Source: Allodiplogaster sudhausi (taxonomy: Eukaryota > Nematoda > Chromadorea > Rhabditida > Diplogasteridae). From it: DNA of 64,000 bases. Positions 20,126 to 34,576 of the stretch are shown here, one piece after another (within the stretch, counting starts at the first letter, position 1; each line of letters opens with the position of its first letter). A program made the translations under genes and the position numbers. The stretch is taken from the NCBI GenBank assembly GCA_945643635.1, contig CALZFC010000029.1, positions 1,062,001-1,126,000 of the forward strand, written 5' to 3'. The notes below the pieces were generated by a model that saw nothing but the letters and a program-made list of their open reading frames with translations, was not told the origin of the DNA and ran no database searches.

Positions 20126-22334
20126 ATGGACGGTGGAGGTGGAGTTGCATCAGGAGGCGGTGGCGTTGCTATTTCACGCACCCAAACGCCCCTCTCCGAC
20201 TTTATGGACACGTTGTCTGTCGCGTTAGTGATATAATATATTTTCTTTTTTCTAGTCTAGCTTTTTAAAGTTTATATTGCTGCTTTTCACTGCGATTTTT
20301 ACCATATGTGTTTGGTTACACCGCATAAGTTTAGTGCTTAACTTCGAAATTAAAAGTCGCGTAATTTTTTCCTTTGACTTTGTCAAATCCAGTTTTTTAG
20401 ACCATTTAATTAGCTATTTTGCCGCTATATTTTGCCGGCATAATGCTAGAACAATTCTCCATGGCTAGCGCCATAATTATCCGTCAATCTGAATGAATTT
20501 ATTCAAAGCTAAAGGAATTTAAACTCGGACACATCTTTTAATCGAAGTGTCTAGCTAGATCTAGGATTTGTTTTTAAAGGTTTTTTTTTTAATATAGTAT
20601 TTTTTATTCATTATTTTAAGTTATTTTATAATATAAAAATATATAAGTAGTTCTTATTCTAACTTCCGTATATTTAAATTCTATTTTGAAGTCCGTATAT
20701 TTAGCTTCTAATTTAAGGTCGGTCCGTATATTTAGTTTCTATTTTACGGCCCGTATCTTTAGTTCATATTGCAAGGTCCGTATATTTAGTACCTATTTTA
20801 AGGTCGGTCCGTGTATTTAGTATCTACTTTAAGGCCCGTATATTTAGTTCCTATTTTAAGGTCCGTCGCTTTGCGAGAAGGCGCCGCGACACCGACGACA
20901 GCTCGCAGCAGCACGGGTGGCGCTGCCGGCGGCGGCGGCGGCGGCCCTCTTGCAGGCGCGACAGGCTCAGTGGACGCCGCCGACGAGACTGCGTCGATCG
21001 CATCGGACGCCGCGACCACCGTAGCCGACAGTGCGAACGATCATCGATTCAAGGTCGAGAAGGGAAGAAGAAAAGGGGGCCCCGCCTGTATTTATTATTA
21101 ACTCCCCCCCCCCAATCTTATTCGTCTCGTTTTAGTTTTTGAGATTTATAATAAGCACGGCTTTCATGATTAAGTATCAAAGTCAGATTAACAGAGGGAG
21201 CAAAATCATGGCCTTTTAATAAAGTAGATAAACTTTTCCATGATAAATTCTCCTTCTAGCCCCTGGAATAGCAGGCTATTAAATGCGTCTTTTCAGGCAA
21301 TTCTTACAAATTAATGAATAAACAAAAATACCGTACTGTTCTGTCTGCGCCTCTCCGTCCTTCAGGCTCTTTTCTAGAGGATTACTGTTGATTTTTTAAT
21401 GTTCTATTTTACGGCCCTTCGAAGGATCCCATTTTAAGGCCCTCCCATCTTTCAGAGCTCACCTATATTAGCCTCCTTATCCTGTGCTTCAGATCGCTTC
21501 GCCGGTCGGTGGCACGGCCATCGACTTTCGCTGGCGGCTCAACGGCGAGAACATGGACGTTGCGCATGAGATGCAGGAGACAATGAAGTCGGAGAGATTT
21601 TTTTTATTTATTTTTATATATATTTGTTTACTTATTCAATTTAGTTCCAAATTTTTAAATAAGATTTACTGTTTATTATACTTCTATATATTTATTTCCT
21701 AAACCAAAAATGCATTTTCAGGGTTGTTTTGGCTGACTATCACGATATACGCGATGCAGTCAACCGGAATTCTCTTCGCTTTGATGAGGTAATATTCTTT
21801 TCTCTTTTTTTTTGTTTCCTGTGGTTTCTGCTTTTGGATTTGTACTCACACCGAGTATTACTCAGTAGATGCTTTGATGTTGAAGTCGAAAGGTTTCTGG
21901 TACATAGTTTATCTTGTATTATTTATTGATTTGCCTGTATTATTGCATACTCGCTTTTATTACTTGTATTATTATTATAGGTGAATTGGCGCGATTTTGC
22001 CCAAGTAAAGTCGTACGTTGACAAGTTCAATCGAAGCGTCCAGACTGTCTCTTCCCTGGTGAGCATTATTTAAAAATCTTAAAAATTTTTAAACATTAAA
22101 CAATTTGTTTGAATATTAAGATTTAAAAAAAAATCATGTCATAGAATATATTGTAAGTGAAATTGCGAAGATGCTTCATAATAATTGGAAAAAATATGGC
22201 TTTGTTTTGGTTATGTTGGTGTTTTTGACTACCTACGTATTGTGTTTATTGTTAGATAAGGTATTGCACGAGGTTACATTTTAAAAATAAAAACTAAAAT
22301 ATCCTTCTACATTACCCTACCGCAGAGATATTAA

Positions 22335-22391
<57 letters not shown>

Positions 22392-22405
22392 TATATATGT
22401 ATATA

Positions 22406-22444
<39 letters not shown>

Positions 22445-24536
22445 TATTAATATACGGTAAACCTTTTCTGTGTCCCAAATTTCACTTTTTTTTGCCCCAA
22501 ATTATTTTCGTGTCCCTAATTTACTTTTTTTTGCCCCAAAATATTTTCTGTCCCAAATTTTACTTCTTTTTGCCACAAATTTCTGTTTTCCCCATATTTA
22601 ATATTTTTCCATCAAATCTCTAACGATTTAACATAAGTAGTCGGATTTAACATCGTTCAGAACACGAAAAGAGAAAGAAAGAAAAAGTGTTAATCCTGTC
22701 TACTTGTGTTAGTGGTATATGTGTGTGTTTTTGTTTTTGGTTAGTAGTAAAGGTAGTTGTCTGTCTGATTCTTCTTCCGCTCACGACGTGGTCGTCCTGG
22801 GCACGTTGTCGGCGGCGGATTACTCGCTGGAGTGTCAGACCGGTCCTTCGGTTAAATCGTTAGAGATTATGATGGAAAAATATTTAATTTGGGGCAAACA
22901 GAAATTTGTGGCAAAAAGAAGTAAAATTTGGGACAGAAAATATTTTGGGGCAAAAAAAAGTAAATTTAAGGACAGAAAAAAATTTGGGGCAAAAAAAAGT
23001 AAATTAGGGACACGAAAATAATTTAGGGCAAAAAAAAGTGAAATTCAGGACAAAAAAATTTGCTCGCATTAATATACTGTAATTTTTTAACGCTACAGCT
23101 TCTATTCGTTTCAGTGGAAAGGCGCAACCAAGCCGCGCGCCGAAACATGGAGCACCATAACGTGTAGCGAGAAGCTACTGATCAACATTTGCAAGACTGC
23201 ATTTAACAGGTTCAGATTAGTCATTATTAATTAATTGAGAAAAAATTATATCGTCTATTGTTAGCATTTTAGCGATATTTACAAAAAAAAAAAGTTTCAA
23301 AAATGTAAAAAAAAAAATCAAGAGACATACCAGACGTTCCAGTGGTTTTAATGTAGTTGGAGAAGATATATGCTCCCTATACATTTTTAATGAGATTTGA
23401 AAAAGATCTCCAATTTCAAAATGTTGTCATATACCTACCGGTTGTAAGGCTACTGCATACTTTACTGCTTATTGTAAAGTGTTAAAAATGAATTATTTTG
23501 ACGCTACCAAATGACGGTTGTCTTTTAATTGAAGTAATAATCTTTAGATCTGTCAAGGATGTGAAGAGCCTAAACAAGCACTACGAGCCATTCAGTTCTG
23601 AGGTTATTTTTTTTTTACAAATATTTTACTTATATTTATTTGCTCTTAAATATTAATTTATAGCTCTAGCTGTCCATAAAATAGAGTGCATGATTATTTC
23701 TAGACATGATTAAAGACCATTTAAATAATGGCAAGCTCTAAGGGAATGAGTATTTGAAGATCTCCTTTATTCTCTCATGGTTTCAGCTGATATGTACTAT
23801 TTAGAATGAATGTTTATCGATATTCTGTAGAATAAGCAAGAAACAAACAAAAAAAATGGTTCAGGTCTACGGAGAGACATCGTTGGAGCAGATGGCCAAG
23901 ATCATGGATCTGCTCAAGCTGCGAGAGAACAAGGACGTCTTCGTCGACCTTGGCAGTGGCGTCGGCCACATTGTCGCCTATGTTGCAGGCGCTCATCGGG
24001 TAAGCAAAGCTGAACTTTATAGTATTGCACCACGCAACAATCTGAAGTTTATAGTTTTGCATCGAGTAACAATATAAACTTAATGTTTTACGATAAGTAA
24101 CTAGCTAATCTTACTGTTTTGAACACCGAGTTACAATCTAATCTTATTTTTTGTTAACAAGTTAACAAAATGATCTCTATGTAATGCACCGAGTATCAAT
24201 TGATGCGATTGTACTATAGATACCTAGATTCTGTAAAGTATAATATATTTTTTTTTTGCTGTTGTAAACATGAACATCAATTTTTTTATTACTTTTAATA
24301 TAGTAGTTTTACTAATATTAATTTTAATGCAGTACTTTCTTTAGGTGCGAAAGGTTGTCGGCATTGAAAAGGCATCGCTGCCGGCTGGATACGCCGAGGT
24401 TCTAGGCAAGGAGTTCAAAAAGTTCGTTTTCTCGTTTTATGCCCGATTTCCTCCCTTACTCTCTCTCTTTCTCTCTCTTTTCTCTCTCTCTCTATCTCTC
24501 GCGTTTCTTTCTCTCGCTCTCTCGCTCACTCTCTCG

Positions 24537-24588
<52 letters not shown>

Positions 24589-26142
24589 TTCTCTCCCTTT
24601 CCAGAGTAATGAGTTGGTACGGAAAGAAGCATCGCCCGTTCGAATTGCATCACGGCGACTTTTTGGATCCACGCTTTCGGAATCTGATTACCAAGGTTTT
24701 TTTGAGAGTTATAAGAAGATAAAGACATGTCATCATTTAATTAAGATTTGTTAATCATAATAAAATATTAATAATAATAATAATAATAATAATAAGATAA
24801 TTCTTATTATTAAATATAAAATTGTTGACATTTAGCAATTATAAGAATATTAATTATAAGATGATATATATTATTAAATAAGAAGTAAATAAACCAAACA
24901 AATCCAAGGAAGCGACCGTTCTCTTCGTGAACAACTTTGCCTTCTCGCCCGAGCTGGACCGCCGCATCAAAGAGGACTTTATTGCGGAGCTCAAGAACGG
25001 CACGCGTATTATCTCCACCAAGGCATTCGCGCCCATTAACAAGGTCATCAACGACAGACACATGAATGGTATGATTTGTATACTGTAAAGAATATTGTAA
25101 AGTGGATACGGTAAGTGGATACGGTAGTAGCGACTTGTATGAGCTGTTTTCATTGCAATAAATAACGAGGCGGTTGGTTTGGATACTGTAAAGAAGGGTA
25201 CTGTAAAGAGTTGCAAATCGTAACCAACGTTGTACGGTTGTGAGGTGTGTGAGGCGTTTTAATTGAAAAAAAAAATTTGTATACTTTATTTTTTTGTACG
25301 GATAATTTGTACCGATTAATGTAGTAAAGACAGAAAAAGCCCACCTTTTTCTGCTCTAACAAATTAGGTGATTGAAGTGATTAATTGATTTTTAAATGGG
25401 ATGAATTGAGAAAGTCATTGAGAAAATATTTGAATTTGTACAAAATTTGCAGATGTCGCCGGTATTCTGGACGTAGAAGAACTGCCAGACTTGCCCGATG
25501 TCGAGCAGAACGTGAGCTGGACACACAATCGTGTCCACTTCTACTCGCATACTGTCAACCACGCCAAGGTGAGAGAGAGGGAGAAAGAGAAGGAGAGAGA
25601 GAGATAGGATGAGAAGGGGGAGAGGGAGAGAGAGAAGAAGAGAGAGAGATAGGATGAGAAGGGGGGAGAGGGAGAGAGAGAAGAAGAGAGAGAAGAAGGA
25701 GCGAAATAGATGGAGTTAGGGAGAGGCAAAAAAAATCAGGCTAACAATAAGGAGCTGAAAAGTTATCGCCTGTTTTACGTTGGCACGCCCCCGCTTTTGG
25801 GCCTTCCCGGAGCCATTCCCCACTCGGATTTAGAAGTTCAAATTTTGTAGAGATTTGAAAAGAAAGCATAACTGTACTCTCTGAATACGCTCAGTTTAGC
25901 TTCTCCGTCAATCCTTTCCATGTTATCAATTTATTCGCATCATATATATATCAGGCTCTTCTCTCTCTGTTTAGCTCGAACGCTATTACGCGGCGAAAAA
26001 GGAGCGCGAGTCACAGTCGATCTCATCCAATGAGACCAGCGGCGGCGGTGGCGGGGGCCGCAGATCAAGCAAGGACAGTGACTCGAGCAGAGAGTCTAGC
26101 CTGGTACGGTAGCACCGATAATGCATGTCACAATCCGGTTAC

Positions 26143-26209
<67 letters not shown>

Positions 26210-26537
26210 GTTTTTCTAAGTGTTTTGGGCAGTGAAGAGCGAATTTTACTGCTTTGTTTTGGGTTTATTTATTCCATCTGAGAGTTTCTGTTGCTTCTGC
26301 TTGCGGGCCTGCTTACAAATGAGCACGTGCTTTTTCCACTTTTTTTTAGGATGAGCGCTTTTGAAGAACGTGACTGACCACACGGTTATTTGCCTCCATT
26401 CTACACACTCTCCTTCTTCATTTAGGCGCTCCCTGCGCCGGCTGACTCCAGCCACAACCACAGCCACTCTCCTAGCCATGCCAATCTGATGTTGAGCCAG
26501 AGGGGAGGCAGAAATGCGCATGGAATGGTAGAGGACT

Positions 26538-26580
<43 letters not shown>

Positions 26581-29500
26581 ATGGGAGAGAATGGGAGGAG
26601 AGAGATAGAGAAAGAGAAGAGGGTCCACTAACCGAAAATATTAGTTGGGATGGGTCTAGTATCTAAGTGTAGGTGTCTTAGATAGGGAATGGGTATGACA
26701 TTTGTGATTAGGCATTAGGTTCTATTTAGGTCTATGAAGCGCTTGATTCTAATAACTAGTGTATTAAGGTGAGCAAAGATACAGTACCGGTCAAAATTCT
26801 ATTAACTTTTGGTTTTTCGTGCATAATTTCTTTCAAAGTTAGTGAAAGTTGATGAAATTTTCAGGGTTGTTTCTTTATGCTGTCAGATTATTAGTTAAAG
26901 AATATTGATTTCATAGATCGACTACAAGGCGAGAAAAAAATCAATAGGTCAATATCACCCGGGTGCACATTTAGGCGTACTAAACAAAATGGGTTGTTTC
27001 TTTGATAATCGGGTAGTTTTTATTGGATACATGATTTTTCTGTCTTCTAGAGCATCTCTGCGATATAGTTTTGATCTAATCGCTATTTAGTCACATGTTT
27101 TTACATGTTGCCTACCCCCCGTTCCCGATCCATGCACTCGGACTGGTTCAGGAGGATAAAATCGATCATTTACTAATATACCTCTCTCAATAATGATTTA
27201 ATATATTTGCAGCTCATCACTGAACAAATTCAGATGGTTATTCGAGCTGTTAAAATTAGGTGCTAACTATTTGTGCACAATCTGAACACCGTGGTCAACG
27301 TTGGTCCTCAGCCAAGACGCACTTATTGTGATGCTGTGCAGGGGTCCGTGTTCCAAAAGCGGTTTAGCCAATCTCCAATGATAGATCATCTGCTTTTATA
27401 CCTTCAGAAGCCCTATTTCATTCCTGTCTTCATGAACATACAAGATACAGTAGATCGTTTGAATGTACCCGTGGCATAGTAGTACGGTGTATTTGACAAC
27501 GTGTGATTCTGGATCAATCACAACATTAAATAATCTAATAGTGATTTAGGCGCTTGCTGAACACTCGTCTGTACCGATTAATGTGATTTTTTATTCGATG
27601 TTATGTTTTTAGGGATTACTTTCTTGCCTTGTAGGTCAACGTACTACTCTATGCCACGGGTACATTCCAACGATCTACTTTATCTTGTGGGTTCATGAAG
27701 AAAGGGATGAAATAGGGCTTCTGAAGGTGTACAAGCCTATGATCTTTCATTTGAGATTGGCAAAACCGCTTTTGGAACACGGACCCCTGCACAGCAGCAC
27801 TATAAGTGCGTCTGGGCTGAGGACCAAAGTTGACCGCGGTGTTCAGAGTGTGCACAAATAGTTAGCACCTAATTTTAACAGCTCGAATAACCATCTGAAT
27901 TTGTTCAGTGATGACCTACAAATATATTAAAATCATTATTGAGAGAGGTATATTAGTAAATGATAAATTTTAGCCTCCTGAACCGTTTGCATCTCAGTCC
28001 GAGTGCATGTATCGGGAACGGGGGGTAGGCAACATGTAAAAACATGTGACTAAATAGCGATTAGATCAAAACTATATCGCAGAGATGCTCTAGAAGACAG
28101 AAAAATCATGTATCCAATAAAAACTACCAGATTATCAAAGAAACAACCCATTTTGTTTAGTACGCCTAAATGTGCACCCGGGTGATATTGACCTATTGAT
28201 TTTTTTCTCGCCTTGTAGTCGATCTATGAAATCAATATTCTGGAACTAATAATCTGACAGCATAAAGAAGCAACCCTGAAAATTTCATCGACTTTCACTA
28301 ACTTTGAAAGAAATTATGCACGAAAAACCAAAAGTTAATAGAATTTTGACCGGTACTGTATCCTAGGATATGGATAAATGGCTTGTAAAACCCTAGGTTA
28401 AGAGAAAGTGTCCATTCTGAGAATGGGTTTTAATACAATTGGAAAAAAGAAAGTGGTCTATGAACCATGTCAAAATAGGAGACAAAATTGGTCTATAATA
28501 TCCTGTGTGCGTTGTCTTAAAAAAATTTACTTCTTAAGTACTGTAAAAAGAGTTATAAAAGCTGTTCATCGCCTATTGATAAAACTGAAATTGTACACGA
28601 ACATATGGGAAATAATATGCGATGCCAAGGCGAGTAATAATGTGATAAAAAAATTTTCAGGGACGCTCCACTGGCCCAGCAACGGCAGCTGAGGTGAATC
28701 TTACTGAGACACGTGAGGAGGATATGAGGTGGGAAGATGATTTATAGTCTACTAATTTATTATTGATTTATTTACTTATAATTTTCTTTTTTTATTGATT
28801 TGTAAATGTTTGGCGCATTTGAGTTGTAGAAGAAATTTTACCCTAACAATTAAGGAGTGCTAAAACTAGTTGTAAGTACGTTAACACAGAGATGACATTA
28901 TTATTTCCATTACAAATTGTGGTTAATAGTCGAATTGGGATAATTAAATTGATATAAAATAATTTTTATTACCTAAAACATTATAGACGGACAAGGTGAT
29001 AGAAAAATTTTGGTACCTTGAAAGTAGTTTAATTAATTTTGTGTGTGTGAATATTCACCATAAATGCTAGCAACTGTATCTGTCGTCTGATGATGGTTAA
29101 AGGAGAACGAGAAACTTAAACTATTTTATTTGAACCTTATTTGAACCTTCCTGATGATTGTAGTGCTCTCTCTCTCACCCTCATGTCTCAGGGAAAATGG
29201 CGCGAATTCAAACGTGAATTTATTCTTGCACAGTCTGAGCGGAGTGCTGGCGGCGGCGGCGGCAACGGGCAGTCTCGGCCTCGCCAAGTGGTCCAAGGAG
29301 CAGACGGCCTATGACGTCATCACGGGAGGAGCCAAGAGACGCGGCCGGAAGCCAGCATTCGTGACCAGCGAGGAGTCCCGCTGGGATGAGCCGGATGCCG
29401 AGTATCGGCCACCGTCTGAGAAGAAAGCGAGGTAAGCAGAGAATATTGCATGCATTATAATTAATATATGTGAAATATTATACATTTTATGTTATATATT

Positions 29501-30299
29501 ATATTTAATATAAAATGTAAAGAAAGATATAGATAATTACTTTTTTAGTACCTGATTATCGAAATGACGATTTTATTACCGTGCTTCTAAGAGATTAGTG
29601 CGGGATTAATAGAGGAAATGCGCAATGATTAGCGTTGTCAAAATGTGCCTATTTGGATGATATTTATTTGTATTTATTGATTTGCTTCCAGAGGCCTCTC
29701 CAAGGCGACGCCTCAACGTGCCAAGACGCCGAAACATTCAGCAAAGGTATTCCGAACTTTATTTGGCAACCTTTTCTCCTTCTTTTTTTTTTGAAAAAAA
29801 AAATGCTGGTTTTTATTGCGGTTTCAATTTCAACGAGTTGTTGCGATGTGAAAATAGGAAGCAACCAATTGCCATTTAGTGGGTCTATTTGTAGACATGT
29901 TAGGCTGAGAAAGAGGGAGAGAGAGAGAGAGGGAGAGAGAGAAAGAGAGATATAAAGAGAGAAGAATGTGTTTAGAGAGAGAGAGAAAGAAAGAAAGAGA
30001 GAAGAGAGTAATGGAGTAGAAGAGGAAAAATATGCTGGCTAGCTATGGTAGACTAATGCCATTATGGTAAGAATAACAGGGTTGTTTTTTTATTTAAAAA
30101 TTTAAACGATTTATTTTTGTTATTCATAAAATAAATAAAAAATAGTTAATATGGTCCATTTTGTACGTTCTGGTACCGGTAGTTTTCATACGTTGCAAGC
30201 ATCATAAAAGCTATCGCGAGAATATGTGATGCGTCGCTCGGTCAGGTCTACACTCTAGAAAAAAAATGATAATAAAGCTAGATGCCTTGCTTATAAAAC

Positions 30300-30341
<42 letters not shown>

Positions 30342-30453
30342 CTCTTTCTTTCTTTCTTTCTCTCTTTATCTCTCTCAACCTCTCTATCACTCTCTCTACC
30401 TCTTTATTTCTCGCTCTCTCTACCTCTCTCTTATTTTTTGCTCTCTCTCTATC

Positions 30454-30484
<31 letters not shown>

Positions 30485-30969
30485 GTTTCTCTCTCCATCG
30501 TTCTCTCCTCCCACCATCTCTCATCATCTCTTGAAATCACCTCTCGACTGCTGCTTTTTGCTGCCCCTTCCATCAGGATGGTCGCACACTGTTTCGCACG
30601 AGAAAATGAAACAGTGTGAGAAGTTGAGAGAGTCAGAGAATGGTAAACGAGGAGAGAAGGGTGCGAGTGAGAGAGAGAGAGAGGCGGCGAGAGAGAGAGA
30701 GAGCAAGAGATGGGAGGGCCGCAGAGAACAAGAGAACACCATCGATTAACCCCCCCTCGTCCTTTTGTATTCGCAGTTCGCATTTTCTCCATTCACATTT
30801 ACGCCGACTCCTGAATATTTGACGTTTAGGAGTTTTATTTAATTTTTTCTTTAAAAATTCGGGATGCAAATTTTGTAAAGTGAATTCTTCCTTCGTGGTA
30901 AAAAAAAAATGTACGTGAGTTGTGCCTTTGTTGTGATATCCTTTTTCCCCCATCCTGTTTCAGCCTCTG

Positions 30970-31015
<46 letters not shown>

Positions 31016-31298
31016 CTCTCTCCATTTCACACAACTCTCATGAAAAGTAGCAGTCGTACATAGCGCTCCATTTCGCCGCATTTTGTATCTATTCCCATCC
31101 TATTTATGAACGCTAGTGGGTTCTATTTGGAGATAGATGATAGGCGGAGAAAGAGCGAGAGAGAGAGAGAGAGCGAGAGAGAGAGAGCGAGAGAGAGAGA
31201 GAGAGAGAGAGAAAGAGCGAAAACTGAATAGGTAGACAGACATGAGGAGAAATTGTCGTCGCCGTCGAGGAGGAAAATGAGTTGGCTCGCTGTCGCCG

Positions 31299-31337
<39 letters not shown>

Positions 31338-31626
31338 TCTCTCTATCTCTCTTTCTTTCTCCCTCTCTCTCTTTATATTTCTTTCTCTCTCTCAGTCTCT
31401 CAATCTCTCTGTGTCTTTCTCCCTCCCTCTTGTCTGTCTCACTATCTCCCTCTCCCCTCTCTCCTCTTTCTTGTTTCTCCCATTCCCAGACGAGCAGAGC
31501 ACCTGCATAACGACCATGATCCACTTCTGGAACCTCATCATCTCTTTCACCAGTCTCTTTCTCGCTGTTCTTTGTCTGTCAGTCCGTCTCTCTCTTCTCT
31601 CTCTCTCTCCTCCTCTCTCTTTCTCT

Positions 31627-31665
<39 letters not shown>

Positions 31666-33473
31666 ACCCTCTTCCACTTTCGCCGCTATCGCCGTCGACT
31701 ATTCATCCATGATGTCGACGCGGCCTTCTCACCCAATTGGTGTCCTTTACCAAAAAAATAGTTTATACTTTAGAGAAGGACCACGAGGTTCTCTCTCAAA
31801 GTGACGAATCATCCTTCAATTTGGTTTTTGTTATTCTCTATATGCTTTTTTTTGTCATTTAACAAATCCCTTTCTCTTTGATTATCCCTAGCAATTGTTT
31901 ATTGTCTTCGGAAGGAGAATTTGTACTAGAGCTCTCTATTCATTCCATTTTTCGTCCCGCAAATTTTTGCTTGCTACTTTAATGTATCCAGAGCTTTGGA
32001 GAGTTTTTTGTGCAAGCAAACGTTTTTAAATGCCCTTATCATCAATTACTTCTAATGTTTCTTTTTTTGATGTTACGCAATAATTTCTCAACTTACTCTT
32101 CTAATTTAAGAGAGAAAAAGGGGTGCAAGAAAAAAAACAAGTTGTTATTATTTTAATTTCCTTTGTGGGGCTTATTGTTAGGTAGAGATTCCAAAAAAAA
32201 ATAATGAAAAAAATTTAAGCCCCGCCCACCACGTGTCTCGGACGAGCAGTCGCGTGCACTCGAGCAGATGCACTCGCTGATCTCGCATCCAGAGCTGCTG
32301 CAGGCTCCGCCCACTCACTTGGCTCCGCCCACTCACTTGGCCACGCCCCCAGGTGCTCTTCTTCTTCACCAACAGCAGCAGCAGCAACAGCCTAAGGAAG
32401 AGGAAGCCATTAATCTGCATGTCACGGTAAGAAGACGGAAGAAAGACACTGAAAAAGGCATGGCATAAACAAATATGTCGAGATGTTAGAAAGAATTTCG
32501 TATAAAAAGATGTACTTTTTCTCGATTTTTATAAATCTTACATGTTATTCATTAAAAAGCGCAAATATAATCGATTAAATTATTTCCTTCTTCTTCAGCC
32601 ATTCGCCCTCTCGCCACAGCAGCTTCTCCAGCAGCACATGGCAGCGATGGGCCTGCCGCCTGGCTACACTCTCCAGGCAGTGCCGCCAGGAGGGGTCGTC
32701 CTCGATCCAGAAGCGAAGCCCCTCGACCGATTGATCAGTCAGCGGGTTTATTGATTGATTTTTTTAAAAATATTTATTTTATTTTTTATTTTTTGAATTT
32801 GTTGCCCCGAAAGATGAAAGGATTTCCTTAAAAAATATTGTATATTTTTTTTTCGAATATGAAAATTTTTTTCCTAGTGATTTGTTACCCTAAATATTAC
32901 TACAAAAATAATGTACTTTGATAAATTTTTTTAATTAAGAAAAAAATCATATTTTTGATATTTCAGTCGGCGCGCGCGTGTCTTACATCGAATTCCTTGA
33001 CTACCTCGCAACGCCCGAAGGAATGCTGAAGATTAAAGAGGAGATTGAAGTGCAGAAGGTTGTCACTTTGTCAGGAAATAGATTTGCATTTATTTATTAA
33101 AAATATTTAAAAATCGAATTAATTTTAATAAAATAACTAGAGTTTTTTTTATTTAGTAAGCAGCAAGTGAGTACGAAATAAATGCTCATAGTCAAGCAAA
33201 CTCGAACGGCTGATTGAATATTAAGTTGATGTGGTTCAAGCAATTGGTGTCTGTATTTAACAAGTATTTAACAAGCAAAAATGAATAAATAAATACACTA
33301 ATTAATGCTCCTTACAGTCACGTAAGCTCGAACTCATCGAGAGGATGCGACAGCTGACACTGGTTGTCGAGAATCTACTGAACACGGGCGTGGCGACACT
33401 CAACTCGAGACTCGCCGAACTGGACATGATGGACGTCACGACACCGGCAGACATGATTAACCAGTTGGTAGAG

Positions 33474-33521
<48 letters not shown>

Positions 33522-34368
33522 AGAGAGAGGGGGAGATTAAGAGGAAGGAGAGAGAGAGAGAGGGGAGAGAGAAAGGAAATAGAGAGAGAGTGGGGAGAGA
33601 GAGAGTGAGAGAACAGAGAGAGGGAGAGTGAGAGGAAGTAGAGAGAAAGAGAAGAAAGAAAGAGAGAGAAGAAAGAGAGAGTTAGAGAGACAGAGCGAGA
33701 GAGAAAGTGGAATGACAGAGGAGAGAGAGAAAGTGGAGAGAGAGGACAGAGAGAGGAAATAGAAAGAGAGTGTAGAGAGAGTGGGGGAAAGAGAGAGAGA
33801 GGGAGAGGAATGGGAGCTGCTTTATAGCCGAAGCCTTAAAACCATATTATTTCTAAATAACGATTTGAGCAACTATAACCGGTTAGGAAAACTCGCGAGT
33901 GCGTTTATGGTGCTTGCAACCCATGAAAACTACCGGTGTCGGAACGTGCAAAATTGACTATTTTAATTATTATGAATTAGAAAGGAGAGAGTGCGAGAGA
34001 GAGATGAAAGATATAGAGATCGAGAAAGGAAATAGAGAGAGAAGAGAGACAGAGAGAGAAATGAAATATTGAGAGAAATGTAATAGAGAGAGAAAATGAA
34101 GTAGAGAGAGAGAGAAATGAAATAGAGAGAGAGAGAGACAGAGAGAGATAGTGGAGAGAGAAAGATAAATGTGCATGTAAATAGAATGTTCCTCCTTTCC
34201 AGATCCAAGCAGATCGTCGCGAAGCACAAGGAGATCACGGTGCAAGTGGCCAACTGCGAGGCAGAGTGCGTCTCGCTGGAGAGGAAGATCAGACAGAGTG
34301 TCCCATATGGCACGGTTCTGCTCGACAAGATGGAGAGTCAGTTCTCCCTCTCTTTTTCTCATTCTTTA

Positions 34369-34399
<31 letters not shown>

Positions 34400-34542
34400 T
34401 TCTCTCTCTCTGTCTTTTCTTGCCTCTCTCTCTGTGTCTTTCTATCTCTCTTTACTTTGCTCCACCTATTTCTTTCTCTCTCACTCTACGCCCATCTCTC
34501 TTTCTTTATTTCTTTGTCCCTCCCTCTCTCTTTGCCAATCAT

Positions 34543-34576
<34 letters not shown>

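Noticed and set aside
27273..27855. Mirrored ~68-codon frames in the Tc1-like fold-back as transposase fragments
   Set aside because: I see no DDE-type motif or helix-turn-helix, and the frames are forced to be similar by the inverted repeat.
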